Below, one piece after another: positions 33,721-41,918 of a DNA stretch of 64,000 nucleotides. The notes under the pieces are model-generated. The model searched no databases. It was not told where the DNA came from and saw only the letters and a program-made list of their open reading frames with translations. How positions within the stretch are numbered: the stretch's first letter is position 1; each line of letters starts with the position of its first letter. The translations under genes were made by a program, and so were the position numbers. Source of the DNA: Pilimelia terevasa (GTDB taxonomy: Bacteria; Actinomycetota; Actinomycetes; Mycobacteriales; Micromonosporaceae). The DNA is taken from NCBI RefSeq assembly GCF_014647915.1, contig NZ_BMQC01000001.1, positions 62,001-126,000 of the forward strand, in the 5' to 3' direction.

Positions 33721-34485
33721 GTGCTGCTCTGCATCGACATCGGCAACACCAACACCGTGCTCGCCACGTTCGACGGCGAGCGCCTGGTGCACTCGTGGCG
33801 GGTCAAGACCGACCCCGACGCCACGCCCGACGAGCTGAGCCTGCTGTACCGGGGGCTGCTCGCCAGCGACGCCGTGGAGATCACCGGTGTCTCCGCCTGC
33901 TCGACGGTCCCCTCGGCGCTGCGGGCGCTGCGCCGGATGTTCGACCGCTACTACCCGGACGTGCCGACGCTCGTGGTCGAGCCCGGCGTGCGGACCGGCG
34001 TCAAGCTGATGATCGACAACCCGAAGGAGGTGGGCACCGACCGCGTCGTCAACACCCTGGCCGCCCACCAGCTCTTCGGCGGGCCCTCGATCGTGGTGGA
34101 CATCGGCACGACCAACACCTTCGACGTCGTGAGCGCCCGCGGGGAGTTCCTCGGCGGCGCGTTCAGCCCCGGCATCCAGATCTCGTTCGACGCGCTGGCC
34201 TCCCGCGCGGCCCAGCTTCGCAAGGTCGAGCCGGCCGCGCCCGGGTCGGTCATCGGCAAGAACACCGTCGAGTGCCTCCAGGCCGGCATGTACTACGGGT
34301 ACGCCGGCCTGGTCGACCGCATCGTCGAGCGGATGGCCGCCGAGCTGGGCGAACTGCGCGCGGTCATCGCCACGGGCGGCCTCGCGCCGGTCGTGCTGGA
34401 CGAGTGCCGCACCCTCACCCACCACGAGCCGAACATCACGCTGATCGGCCTGCGCATGGTGTACGAGCGCAACCACCCGGCCTGA
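33721..34485 (+). CDS. coaX: Type III pantothenate kinase
   Basis: 254 aa. Phosphorylates pantothenate, the product of PanC, in the first committed step to coenzyme A. CoaX signatures: N-terminal DIGNTNTVLATF, VGTDRVVNTLAAH, a phosphate-binding VVDIGTTNTFDVV, LGGAFSPGIQIS and KNTVECLQAGMYYG. GTG directly follows the nadB-nadC stop and has GAGGAG from the end of that gene. Placement after pan and nad genes groups vitamin-cofactor steps in one transcription unit. Confidence 0.95.
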   Translation: MLLCIDIGNTNTVLATFDGERLVHSWRVKTDPDATPDELSLLYRGLLASDAVEITGVSACSTVPSALRALRRMFDRYYPDVPTLVVEPGVRTGVKLMIDNPKEVGTDRVVNTLAAHQLFGGPSIVVDIGTTNTFDVVSARGEFLGGAFSPGIQISFDALASRAAQLRKVEPAAPGSVIGKNTVECLQAGMYYGYAGLVDRIVERMAAELGELRAVIATGGLAPVVLDECRTLTHHEPNITLIGLRMVYERNHPA

Positions 34486-34587
34486 CGCTCCGATGTGGCC
34501 GGGCCGCCGGCAAGCCCGCCCCCGGTCTCCGGCGAACCGGTGGGTACGCTCGGAGGTCCGTCGACGCCGAGTGTGCGAGGAACGAAC

Positions 34588-36096
34588 GTGAGTGAGCAGG
34601 TGCAGCACCCGGCCGCCGATGACGACCTGCCGGAGCAGATGCGGGTCCGGCGCGCCAAGCGGGAGCAGCTCCTCGCCGACGGCGTGGACCCGTACCCGGT
34701 GGCCGTCGCTCGGACGGCCGAGCTGGCCGAGGTCCGGCGGCGGTACGCCGACCTGGCGACCGACACCGCCAGCGGCGACACCGTCTCCGTCGCCGGCCGG
34801 GTCATCTTCGTCCGCAATACCGGCAAGCTGTGCTTTGCCACGCTGCGGGCGGGCGACGGTGCCGAACTCCAGGCGATGCTCTCCCTGGACCGGCTCGGCG
34901 CCGACGCGCTGGCGGCCTGGAAGAAGCTGGTCGACCTGGGCGACCTCGTCGCCGTCACCGGCGAGGTGATCTCCAGTCGGCGCGGTGAGCTGTCGGTGCT
35001 GGCCGACCGTTGGGAGATGGCGGCCAAGGCGCTGCGCCCGCTGCCGGTGGCGCACCGGCCGCTGGGCGAGGAGGCGCGGGTCCGGCAGCGGTACGTCGAC
35101 CTGATCGTGCGCCCGGCCGCCCGGGAGATCGTCCGCGCCCGCGCGGCCGTGACCCGCACGCTGCGCGAGGTCCTGCACACGCGTGATTTCGTCGAGGTCG
35201 AGACGCCGATGCTGCAAACGCTGCACGGCGGCGCCGCAGCCCGGCCATTTGTCACGCACAGCAATGCGCTCGACACGGATCTTTATCTGCGGATCGCCCC
35301 GGAGCTATTCCTCAAGCGGTGCGTCGTGGGCGGCCTGGAGCGCGTTTTTGAGATCAACCGAAACTTCCGCAACGAGGGCGTGGACTCCACGCATTCGCCG
35401 GAGTTCGCGATGCTGGAGGCGTACGAGGCGTACGGCGATTACCACACGATGGCGACCCTCACGCGGACGTTGGTGCAGGCAGCGGCCTATGCGTTGAACG
35501 GATCTCACGTCGTCGTCCACGCCGACGGCACCGAGTACGACCTCGGCGGCCAGTGGGCCGAGACGACGCTGTACGGGTCCCTCTCGGCCGCCCTCGGCGA
35601 GGAGGTCACGGTGGCGACGCCGATGGCCGAGCTGGCGCGGTACGCCGCCCGGCACGAATTGGCCGTCGATCCGAAGTGGGGTCCGGGCAAGCTCGCCGAG
35701 GAGCTGTTCGAACTCCTCGTGACGCCGACGCTGCACGCGCCGACGTTCGTCCGGGACTACCCGGCCGAGACGAGTCCGCTCACCCGCGCCCACCGGTCGG
35801 TTCCCGGGGTCACCGAGAAGTGGGACCTGTACGTCCTCGGCGGGATGGAACTGGCCACCGCCTACTCCGAGCTGGTTGATCCGGTGGAGCAGCGGGAACG
35901 GTTCCAGCAGCAGGCCGGGCTGGCGGCCCGGGGCGACGACGAGGCCATGCGGCTGGACGAGGACTTCCTGCGGGCCATGGAGTACGGAATGCCGCCCGCC
36001 GGCGGGATGGGAATGGGAATCGACCGGCTGTTGATGGCACTGACCGGGCTCGGTATTCGGGAAACCATCCTGTTCCCCCTGGTGCGGGCGGAGTAG
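34588..36096 (+). CDS. lysS: Lysyl-tRNA synthetase (class II)
   Basis: 502 aa. GTG start with GAGGA seven bases upstream; a TACGCT box at 34546 is a possible -10. N-terminal OB-fold anticodon-binding domain (about 60-170, [19 protein letters not shown]) is followed by the class II catalytic core: motif 1 around [10 protein letters not shown], motif 2 [13 protein letters not shown] with [11 protein letters not shown], and motif 3 [15 protein letters not shown]. Charges tRNA-Lys. Between about 35160 and 35520 codon choice is clearly less GC-biased at third positions (for example TTT, CTT, TAT, AAA-like choices) than in every neighbouring gene, a possible sign of gene conversion from a foreign allele. 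Confidence 0.95.
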   Translation: MSEQVQHPAADDDLPEQMRVRRAKREQLLADGVDPYPVAVARTAELAEVRRRYADLATDTASGDTVSVAGRVIFVRNTGKLCFATLRAGDGAELQAMLSLDRLGADALAAWKKLVDLGDLVAVTGEVISSRRGELSVLADRWEMAAKALRPLPVAHRPLGEEARVRQRYVDLIVRPAAREIVRARAAVTRTLREVLHTRDFVEVETPMLQTLHGGAAARPFVTHSNALDTDLYLRIAPELFLKRCVVGGLERVFEINRNFRNEGVDSTHSPEFAMLEAYEAYGDYHTMATLTRTLVQAAAYALNGSHVVVHADGTEYDLGGQWAETTLYGSLSAALGEEVTVATPMAELARYAARHELAVDPKWGPGKLAEELFELLVTPTLHAPTFVRDYPAETSPLTRAHRSVPGVTEKWDLYVLGGMELATAYSELVDPVEQRERFQQQAGLAARGDDEAMRLDEDFLRAMEYGMPPAGGMGMGIDRLLMALTGLGIRETILFPLVRAE

Positions 36097-36482
36097 GCCA
36101 CTGCGAGTGGTCACCTGAACTATGTAGCCGACGCCATTGACGGACGCGCCGGCTTTTAGGATATTGTGCAGGCATCACGCGCTCGACGATCGGGATTGCC
36201 GACTGTGCTTCGCGGGGAACAGTGCTTCGTGGCGCCTGCGCTTCGCGGCCGCTGCACCCCCGGTTTGGGACAGGCGGTATTGCGGCGGGGCGCGGCGAAT
36301 CGCGTGAGCGCGGTCCGGGACGATCGGCGCGGTGGGCGTACCTGCTCCACCGTGATCGATTTTTCACGCACGTGGTTCACCGAGAACGTCCGCCGGCACG
36401 GAAAAATGTGTCGGGAATTACCTAGCGCGCTGAGCGCCGGGAGCCTAGTGCACCCGCATGGTCCCTGGGAAAGGTAGCCGTA
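36097..36482. other. AT-enriched upstream region of lsr2 (386 bp)
   Basis: Non-coding gap between lysS and lsr2, with patches near 50% A+T (for example 36111-36175 and 36353-36430). A weak CCACT-GCG-AGTGG hairpin just after lysS (36098-36110) may end transcription. The promoter candidate at 36137 would leave an lsr2 leader of roughly 310 bases. Short open frames here lack codon bias and ribosome sites. AT-rich DNA upstream of lsr2 fits autoregulation by Lsr2. Confidence 0.55.
36137..36162 (+). promoter_or_regulatory. Candidate lsr2 promoter
   Basis: TTGACG (36137-36142) and TAGGAT (36157-36162) match -35 and -10 consensus well, but the 14-bp spacer is short; GATATT at 36160 gives a 17-bp spacer with a poorer -10. 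Confidence 0.4.
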
Positions 36483-36833
36483 GTGGCAAAGCAGATCATT
36501 CACAAGCTCGTCGACGACCTGGACGGCGGCGACGCCGACGAGACGGTCAAGTTCGCGCTCGACGGCGTGCAGTACGAGATCGACCTCTCGAAGCAGAACG
36601 CCGCCAAGATGCGGGACGCCCTGGCGAACTACATCGCCAACGGCACCCGCATCGGCCGCGGCGGCGTCGTCGTCGGCGGCCGCGCGGCCCGGGGTCGGGC
36701 GGTGCCGCCGTCGGACCGCGAGCAGAACAAGGCCATTCGTGCGTGGGCCAAGAAGGAAGGCAAGGACATCTCCGACCGGGGCCGGATCCCCGCGGAGATC
36801 GTCGAGGAGTACAACGCGAAGGCCGGCCGCTAG
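36483..36833 (+). CDS. lsr2: Lsr2 nucleoid-associated xenogeneic silencer
   Basis: 116 aa, family length. N-terminal dimerisation domain (about 1-60: MAKQIIHKLVDDLDGG, VQYEIDLSKQNA, MRDALANYIANG), a short Gly/Arg linker, then the C-terminal DNA-binding domain with the RGR AT-hook-like motif at 99-101 (ISDRGRIPAEIVEEY). Lsr2 binds AT-rich DNA in the minor groove, bridges it and represses acquired genes. GTG start with GGGAAAGG about 7-14 bases upstream. Its own upstream region is AT-enriched, and a strong hairpin follows. Confidence 0.96.
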   Translation: MAKQIIHKLVDDLDGGDADETVKFALDGVQYEIDLSKQNAAKMRDALANYIANGTRIGRGGVVVGGRAARGRAVPPSDREQNKAIRAWAKKEGKDISDRGRIPAEIVEEYNAKAGR

Positions 36834-36852
36834 CAGCCGCCAGACCGTGTGT

Positions 36853-36892
36853 CCGCGGGCGGCCCGGCGCTTCGGCGCGGGGCCGCCCGCGG
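36853..36892. terminator. lsr2 terminator
   Basis: 12-bp perfect GC stem (36853-36864 with 36881-36892) enclosing a second GCGC-TTCG-GCGC hairpin with a stable UUCG tetraloop. Begins 20 bases after the lsr2 stop. Confidence 0.8.
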
Positions 36893-36931
36893 CGTGTCCG
36901 CCCGGCGCGCCCGGCGGGGCGGCGGCGCCCG

Positions 36932-36953
36932 TCGTCCACAGCCCTGTGGACAA
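36932..36953. promoter_or_regulatory. Pair of inverted DnaA-box-like sites
   Basis: TGTGGACAA at 36945-36953 is the exact reverse complement of the actinobacterial DnaA box TTGTCCACA. TCGTCCACA at 36932-36940 matches it with one difference in the opposite orientation. They form an 8-bp-arm palindrome (36934-36951) in otherwise GC-rich DNA. No dnaA, dnaN or other origin gene is near. Confidence 0.5.
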
Positions 36954-37325
36954 CAGGCTGCGGTGCCGGTGCCGCACGGGGTAATTTCGCTGTGCGCGTA
37001 CAGCCGCGCCGCTGGGAAGCCGCGGCGCGGGCGCGCGGTTAGGGAAAACGTCCGATCCGAGGTCCGGCAACGGCGCCGGATCCGCAGGTAGCGCGTTCGT
37101 GTGGCCGGCGCCGTCGGCCAACGGCGATAGAGTGAACGAGCACAGCGCCGACGTCACCAGCGGACGCGGCACCCGCCGGGGAAGGCGGGGCGGCCGGGGG
37201 TCACCCGGCCGGTCCCGTATCCCGGGGGCGCCGGGTACGGAGTCGGCGCGGACCGCGCCGAGAGGTTCGGTGTGAGCAGCGCCGAAGCACGCGGCGTTCG
37301 GCACGGCACGTGAGGAGCACGAGGG

Positions 37326-39893
37326 ATGTTCGAGCGGTTCACCGACCGAGCGCGGCGCGTTGTCGTCCTGGCCCAGGAAGAGGCCCGGATGCTCAACCAC
37401 AACTACATCGGCACGGAGCACATCCTGCTCGGGCTGATCCACGAGGGCGAGGGTGTGGCCGCCAAGGCCCTGGAGAGCCTCGGCATCTCGCTGGAGGGCG
37501 TCCGCCAGCAGGTCGAGGAGATCATCGGCCAGGGCCAGCAGGCGCCGAGCGGGCACATCCCGTTCACCCCGCGGGCCAAGAAGGTGCTGGAGCTGTCCCT
37601 GCGGGAGGCCCTCCAGCTCGGCCACAACTACATCGGCACGGAGCACATCCTGCTCGGGCTGATCCGCGAGGGCGAGGGTGTGGCCGCCCAGGTGCTGGTC
37701 AAGCTCGGCGCCGACCTCAACCGGGTCCGCCAGCAGGTCATCCAGCTCCTGTCCGGCTACCAGGGCGGCAAGGAGCCGGCCGCGGCCGGCGCGGCCACCG
37801 GCGAGGCCGGGGCGCCCTCGACGAGCCTCGTGCTCGACCAGTTCGGTCGCAACCTCACCCAGTCGGCCCGCGAGGGCAAGCTGGACCCGGTCATCGGCCG
37901 GGAGAAGGAGATCGAGCGGGTCATGCAGGTGCTGTCCCGCCGCACCAAGAACAACCCCGTGCTGATCGGCGAGCCCGGCGTCGGCAAGACGACCGTCGTG
38001 GAGGGTCTCGCCCAGAAGATCATCAAGGGCGAGGTGCCGGAGACGCTCAAGGACAAGCAGCTCTACACCCTCGACCTGGGCGCGCTGGTCGCCGGGTCGC
38101 GGTACCGGGGCGACTTCGAGGAGCGGCTGAAGAAGGTCCTCAAGGAGATCCGTACGCGCGGCGACATCATCCTGTTCATCGACGAGATCCACACCCTCGT
38201 CGGGGCGGGCGCCGCCGAGGGCGCGATCGATGCCGCCAGCATCCTCAAGCCGATGCTGGCCCGCGGCGAGCTCCAGACGATCGGCGCGACCACGCTGGAC
38301 GAGTACCGCAAGTACGTCGAGAAGGACGCCGCGCTGGAGCGCCGCTTCCAGCCGATCAACGTGCCCGAGCCGTCCGTGGCCCACACGATCGAGATGCTCA
38401 AGGGCCTGCGCGACCGGTACGAGGCGCACCACCGGATCACCATCACCGACGCGGCGCTGGTCGCGGCGGCGAACCTGGCCGACCGGTACATCTCCGACCG
38501 GTTCCTGCCGGACAAGGCGATCGACCTCATCGACGAGGCCGGCGCCCGGATGCGGATCCGCCGGATGACCGCGCCGCCGGACCTGCGCGACTTCGACGAG
38601 AAGATCGCCAACGTCCGCCGGGAGAAGGAGTCCGCGATCGACGCGCAGGACTTCGAGAAGGCCGCGCAGCTCCGCGACGACGAGAAGCAGCTACTGGGCC
38701 AGAAGACGCAGCGCGAGAAGGAGTGGAAGGCCGGCGACCTCGACGTCGTCAGCGAGGTCGACGACGAGCAGATCGCCGAGGTCCTGGCGAACTGGACCGG
38801 CATCCCGGTCTACAAGCTGACCGAGGAGGAGACCGCCCGCCTCCTGCGCATGGAGGACGAGCTGCACAAGCGGATCGTCGGCCAGTCCGACGCCGTCAAG
38901 GCGGTCTCGAAGGCCATCCGCCGCACCCGGGCCGGCCTCAAGGACCCGAAGCGCCCGTCGGGCTCGTTCATCTTCGCCGGCCCCTCGGGCGTCGGTAAGA
39001 CCGAGCTGACCAAGGCGCTGGCGGAGTTCCTGTTCGGCTCCGAGGAGGCGCTGATCCAGCTCGACATGTCGGAGTTCCACGACCGGTACACGGTGTCCCG
39101 GCTCGTGGGCGCGCCTCCCGGGTACGTGGGCTACGACGAGGGCGGACAGCTCACGGAGAAGGTCCGGCGGCGCCCGTTCTCGGTCATCCTGTTCGACGAG
39201 ATCGAGAAGGCCCACCCGGACGTCTTCAACACGCTGCTGCAGATCCTGGAGGACGGCCGCCTGACCGACGGCCAGGGCCGGATCGTGGACTTCAAGAACA
39301 CGGTCATCGTCCTGACGACCAACCTGGGCACCCGCGACGTCGCCAAGGCGGTGTCGCTGGGCTTCCAGCAGTCCGAGGCGTCCGAGGCCAGCTACGAGCG
39401 GATGAAGACCAAGGTCACCGACGAGCTGAAGCAGCACTTCCGCCCCGAGTTCCTCAACCGGATCGACGACACGATCGTCTTCCCGCAGCTCGGCCAGGAC
39501 GAGATCCTCCAGATCGTGGACATCATGATCGCCCGGATCGAGACCCAGCTCAAGAACAAGGACATGGGCCTGGAGCTGACCGCGAGCGCCAAGAAGTACC
39601 TGGCGGTGAAGGGCTTCGACCCGGTGCTGGGCGCCCGGCCGCTGCGCCGGACGATCCAGCGCGACCTGGAGGACACGCTCTCGGAGCGGATCCTGTTCAA
39701 CGAACTGCGCCCCGGCCAGATCGTCATCGTGGACTGCGAGGGCGACCCGGAGCAGGTGGAGAAGGCCAAGCTGGTCTTCCGCGGCGCCGAGAAGACGGCG
39801 CCGGTCCCGGAGACCGTGCCCGAGAACCTGGCCACCGACGCGGCCGCGGCCGGCGGCGGCGGTGGCACGCCCCCGATCGAGGAGGCGTCCTGA
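37326..39893 (+). CDS. clpC: ClpC1-type AAA+ unfoldase, Clp protease ATP-binding subunit
   Basis: 855 aa. Two Clp N-terminal repeats (about 1-150), AAA+ domain 1 with Walker [10 protein letters not shown] (about 216-224) and [10 protein letters not shown], a middle region with UVR motif ([18 protein letters not shown], about 440), AAA+ domain 2 with Walker [10 protein letters not shown] (about 552-560) and [11 protein letters not shown], and the ClpC C-terminal domain with [12 protein letters not shown]. It unfolds proteins and feeds them to ClpP; in actinobacteria it is essential and a target of cyclic-peptide antibiotics. The tail ([13 protein letters not shown]) is typical of actinobacterial ClpC1. 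GAGGAG lies nine bases before the ATG. Confidence 0.97.
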   Translation: MFERFTDRARRVVVLAQEEARMLNHNYIGTEHILLGLIHEGEGVAAKALESLGISLEGVRQQVEEIIGQGQQAPSGHIPFTPRAKKVLELSLREALQLGHNYIGTEHILLGLIREGEGVAAQVLVKLGADLNRVRQQVIQLLSGYQGGKEPAAAGAATGEAGAPSTSLVLDQFGRNLTQSAREGKLDPVIGREKEIERVMQVLSRRTKNNPVLIGEPGVGKTTVVEGLAQKIIKGEVPETLKDKQLYTLDLGALVAGSRYRGDFEERLKKVLKEIRTRGDIILFIDEIHTLVGAGAAEGAIDAASILKPMLARGELQTIGATTLDEYRKYVEKDAALERRFQPINVPEPSVAHTIEMLKGLRDRYEAHHRITITDAALVAAANLADRYISDRFLPDKAIDLIDEAGARMRIRRMTAPPDLRDFDEKIANVRREKESAIDAQDFEKAAQLRDDEKQLLGQKTQREKEWKAGDLDVVSEVDDEQIAEVLANWTGIPVYKLTEEETARLLRMEDELHKRIVGQSDAVKAVSKAIRRTRAGLKDPKRPSGSFIFAGPSGVGKTELTKALAEFLFGSEEALIQLDMSEFHDRYTVSRLVGAPPGYVGYDEGGQLTEKVRRRPFSVILFDEIEKAHPDVFNTLLQILEDGRLTDGQGRIVDFKNTVIVLTTNLGTRDVAKAVSLGFQQSEASEASYERMKTKVTDELKQHFRPEFLNRIDDTIVFPQLGQDEILQIVDIMIARIETQLKNKDMGLELTASAKKYLAVKGFDPVLGARPLRRTIQRDLEDTLSERILFNELRPGQIVIVDCEGDPEQVEKAKLVFRGAEKTAPVPETVPENLATDAAAAGGGGGTPPIEEAS
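37397..37688 (+). repeat. 67-bp near-identical direct repeat in clpC
   Basis: 37397-37463 and 37622-37688 are identical except for one base (44 + 1 + 22). They encode the matching segment of the two Clp-N repeats ([14 protein letters not shown] and after). Confidence 0.9.
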
Positions 39894-39928
39894 CGCCGTA
39901 GCACCGCGACGCAGGAGTGCGATGCCGC

Positions 39929-39966
39929 GACGGGCGGCCAGGCGGGAGACCGCCCGGCCGCCCGTC
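39929..39966. terminator. Bidirectional terminator between clpC and mutY
   Basis: Stem of 11 bp, one mismatch, then 5 bp (39929-39945 with 39950-39966) around a four-base loop. It overlaps the mutY stop codon, so it can serve both convergent genes. Confidence 0.75.
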
Positions 39967-40834
39967 ACTGTGGCAGGGCGTAGGTGTCCGGGAGCGGGGT
40001 CGTGACCAGGCCGTCGGCGAGCAGGCTGGCCAGCGCCCGGTCGCGCTGGACCGGGTCGGACCACACGGCGTCCAGTCGGCCGCGCGGCACCGGGCCGGCG
40101 GACTCGCGCAGGACCGCGAGCAGCAGGCCGCGCACCTGCCGGTCGGTGCCGGCGTACGCCTGGGGGCGCCGGGTCGGTCCGGTCGGCAGCGGGCGTCCCG
40201 CCGCCGCCCAGGCGCAGCGCCCCCGGACCGGGCAGGCGGGGCAGTCGGGGCCGCGGGCGGTGCACACGACGGCGCCGAGCTCCATGAACGCCGCGCTCAC
40301 CCGGGCCGCCCGCGCCGGCTCCGCGGGCAGCAGCGCCTCGGTCGCCGCCAGGTCGGCGCGGGTGGTCGCCGGGCCGCCGTCGGCGGCGCCGCCGACACAC
40401 CGGGCGACGAACCGGCGGACGTTGGTGTCGACGACGGGGTGCCGCCGGCCGTAGGCGAACGCCGCGACCGCCCGCGCGGTGTAGGTGCCCACGCCGGGCA
40501 GGGCGAGCAGGGTGTCCAGGTCGGCCGGCACCACCCCGCCGTGCTCGCGGGTGACGGCCACCGCGCACGCGTGCAGCCGCATCGCCCGGCGCGGGTACCC
40601 CAGCCGGCCCCAGGCCCGGATCGCGTCGGCGACGGGCGCGGCGGCGAGCGCCGCGGGCGTCGGCCAGCGCGCCAGCCACTCGCGCCAGGCGGGCAGGACC
40701 CGGCGGACCGGGGTCTGCTGGAGCATGACCTCGCTGACCAGGACGCCCCAGCCGGTCACCCCGGGCGCGCGCCAGGGCAGGTCCCGGGCGTGCCGGTCGA
40801 ACCAGTGCAGGGCCTCGTCGGCGACCGTCGGCAT
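39965..40834 (-). CDS. mutY: A/G-specific adenine DNA glycosylase
   Basis: 289 aa. Removes adenine mispaired with 8-oxoguanine. Catalytic E35 in SEVMLQQTPV, helix-hairpin-helix LPGVGTYTARAV (112-123), catalytic-site D136 in VVDTNVRR, and an iron-sulfur cluster from C191, C198, C201 and C207 (C-x6-C-x2-C-x5-C). The C-terminal part is shorter than in E. coli MutY, as is common in actinobacteria, so the 8-oxoG-recognition domain is reduced. ATG has GAGAGGA about eight bases upstream. Confidence 0.95.
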   Translation of the reverse strand: MPTVADEALHWFDRHARDLPWRAPGVTGWGVLVSEVMLQQTPVRRVLPAWREWLARWPTPAALAAAPVADAIRAWGRLGYPRRAMRLHACAVAVTREHGGVVPADLDTLLALPGVGTYTARAVAAFAYGRRHPVVDTNVRRFVARCVGGAADGGPATTRADLAATEALLPAEPARAARVSAAFMELGAVVCTARGPDCPACPVRGRCAWAAAGRPLPTGPTRRPQAYAGTDRQVRGLLLAVLRESAGPVPRGRLDAVWSDPVQRDRALASLLADGLVTTPLPDTYALPQ

Positions 40835-40877
40835 CGGTGGATCCTCTCACCGCGCCGGACCGCCCGCGCGGGCGCTG

Positions 40878-40922
40878 CCCGGGGTGCCGGGGAGGGACCG
40901 CCCGGGGTGCCGGGGAGGACCG
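40878..40922. repeat. Two tandem 22-23-bp repeats upstream of mutY
   Basis: Units 40878-40900 and 40901-40922 are the same string of about 22 bases, differing by one G in a G run. They lie in the mutY/40980-gene divergent spacer and could alter promoter spacing if copy number varies. Confidence 0.75.
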
Positions 40923-40979
40923 CCCGGCCGGCGCGTCGGACCGGTGGGCGTGGCGTCGCGCGGTTACGGTGGGGGCATC

Positions 40980-41741
40980 ATGCGCTTGACCGTGGGTCCG
41001 CTGCCCTCCGCCATCTACTGGCGGCGGCGCGTCGTCGTGCTCGTCGGGCTGCTGGCCCTGGCGTTCGTGCCGTACGCGGCGTGCGCGGTCCTGGGCGACG
41101 ACGGCCCGCCGACCCGGCAGGCCGGCGGCGCCGCCTCGCCGGAGGCGCCCGGCGCGGGCGGCGACCTCGGCCCGGGCGACGCGCCCGCGGACTCCCCGGA
41201 GCCCGGCCCGACCTCCGGCGGCAGCTCCGGCACCACCGGCAGCTCGGGCACGACGGGCAGCTCCGGGCCGGCCGCCCAGCCGACACCCGCCGTGGCCCAG
41301 GTGCCGGGGGGCGCGCCCGCGGCCCCCGGGCTGCGCGCGCCGGCCTGCGCCGACAGCGACCTGAGCGTCCAGCCGGTGCCCGCGCGGCAGGTCGCCGGCG
41401 GCGGCGCGCCGCTGGCGATCCGGCTGGTGGTACAGAACGCGGCGACGGCGATGTGCGCGCGCGACGTCGGCGCCGACGCGCAGGAGCTGCGGATCGTCCG
41501 GGGCGCGGAGACGCTGTGGTCCTCGGACCACTGCGTGGTGTCGCGCCCGCTGCCCGACGTGCGCAGCCTGCACCCGGGCGAGCGGCTGGAGTACATGGTG
41601 ACCTGGAACGGCCGGTCCAGTACGCAGGGCGCCAAGTGCGCGGGCGGGATGCCGGTCGGGGCGATGCCGGCGGGCACCTACGAGGTGATCGCCCGCGTCG
41701 GTACCAAGCTCAGCGCCCCGGTCACCCTCCGCGTGAGCTGA
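40980..41741 (+). CDS. Membrane-anchored protein with BsuPI-like beta domain
   Basis: 253 aa. One transmembrane segment near the N-terminus (about 19-36, VVVLVGLLALAFVPYAA) is followed by a Gly/Pro/Ser/Thr linker with a repeated SSGTTG element (about 55-120). A compact beta-rich outer domain (about 125-253) contains four cysteines and ends GTYEVIARVG...LSAPVTLRV. The order of strands resembles intracellular proteinase inhibitor BsuPI and related Ig-like folds. No enzyme motif. TACGGT lies nine bases upstream of the ATG. It is divergent from mutY. Confidence 0.68.
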   Translation: MRLTVGPLPSAIYWRRRVVVLVGLLALAFVPYAACAVLGDDGPPTRQAGGAASPEAPGAGGDLGPGDAPADSPEPGPTSGGSSGTTGSSGTTGSSGPAAQPTPAVAQVPGGAPAAPGLRAPACADSDLSVQPVPARQVAGGGAPLAIRLVVQNAATAMCARDVGADAQELRIVRGAETLWSSDHCVVSRPLPDVRSLHPGERLEYMVTWNGRSSTQGAKCAGGMPVGAMPAGTYEVIARVGTKLSAPVTLRVS

Positions 41742-41918
41742 CGCGCCGGGCCGCGTACCGGCCGCCCGCGCCGCTCCGCGGTCCCGCAGTGATCCACTTC
41801 ACGGGGCCGGAGCCGCCGCCCGCGGCGGCGCCGACGCCGATCCGGGTGCGTATCAACGCTGTCGTAGACTCGCCGGGGTCGAGTGCGAACGACCGCGCGG
41901 GAAGGCGGCATCGGACCC

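Larger units (their letters stand above)
36834..37325. other. Intergenic region between lsr2 and clpC (492 bp)
   Basis: Contains the lsr2 terminator (36853-36892), a pair of DnaA-box-like sites (36932-36953) and the clpC leader. TAGAGT at 37128-37133 is a good -10 match for clpC transcription but I find no -35 at the right distance; GAGGAG at 37311-37316 serves clpC. No coding frame with convincing bias. Confidence 0.55.

Noticed and set aside
30922-35259. Minus-strand frame of about 1400 codons opposite nadBC, coaX and lysS
   Set aside because: Antisense shadow: the opposite strand encodes well-conserved enzymes with correct codon-position bias.
36166-36477. Possible 103-aa gene upstream of lsr2
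   Set aside because: No codon-position bias, no Shine-Dalgarno, and the composition is that of the non-coding AT-enriched leader.
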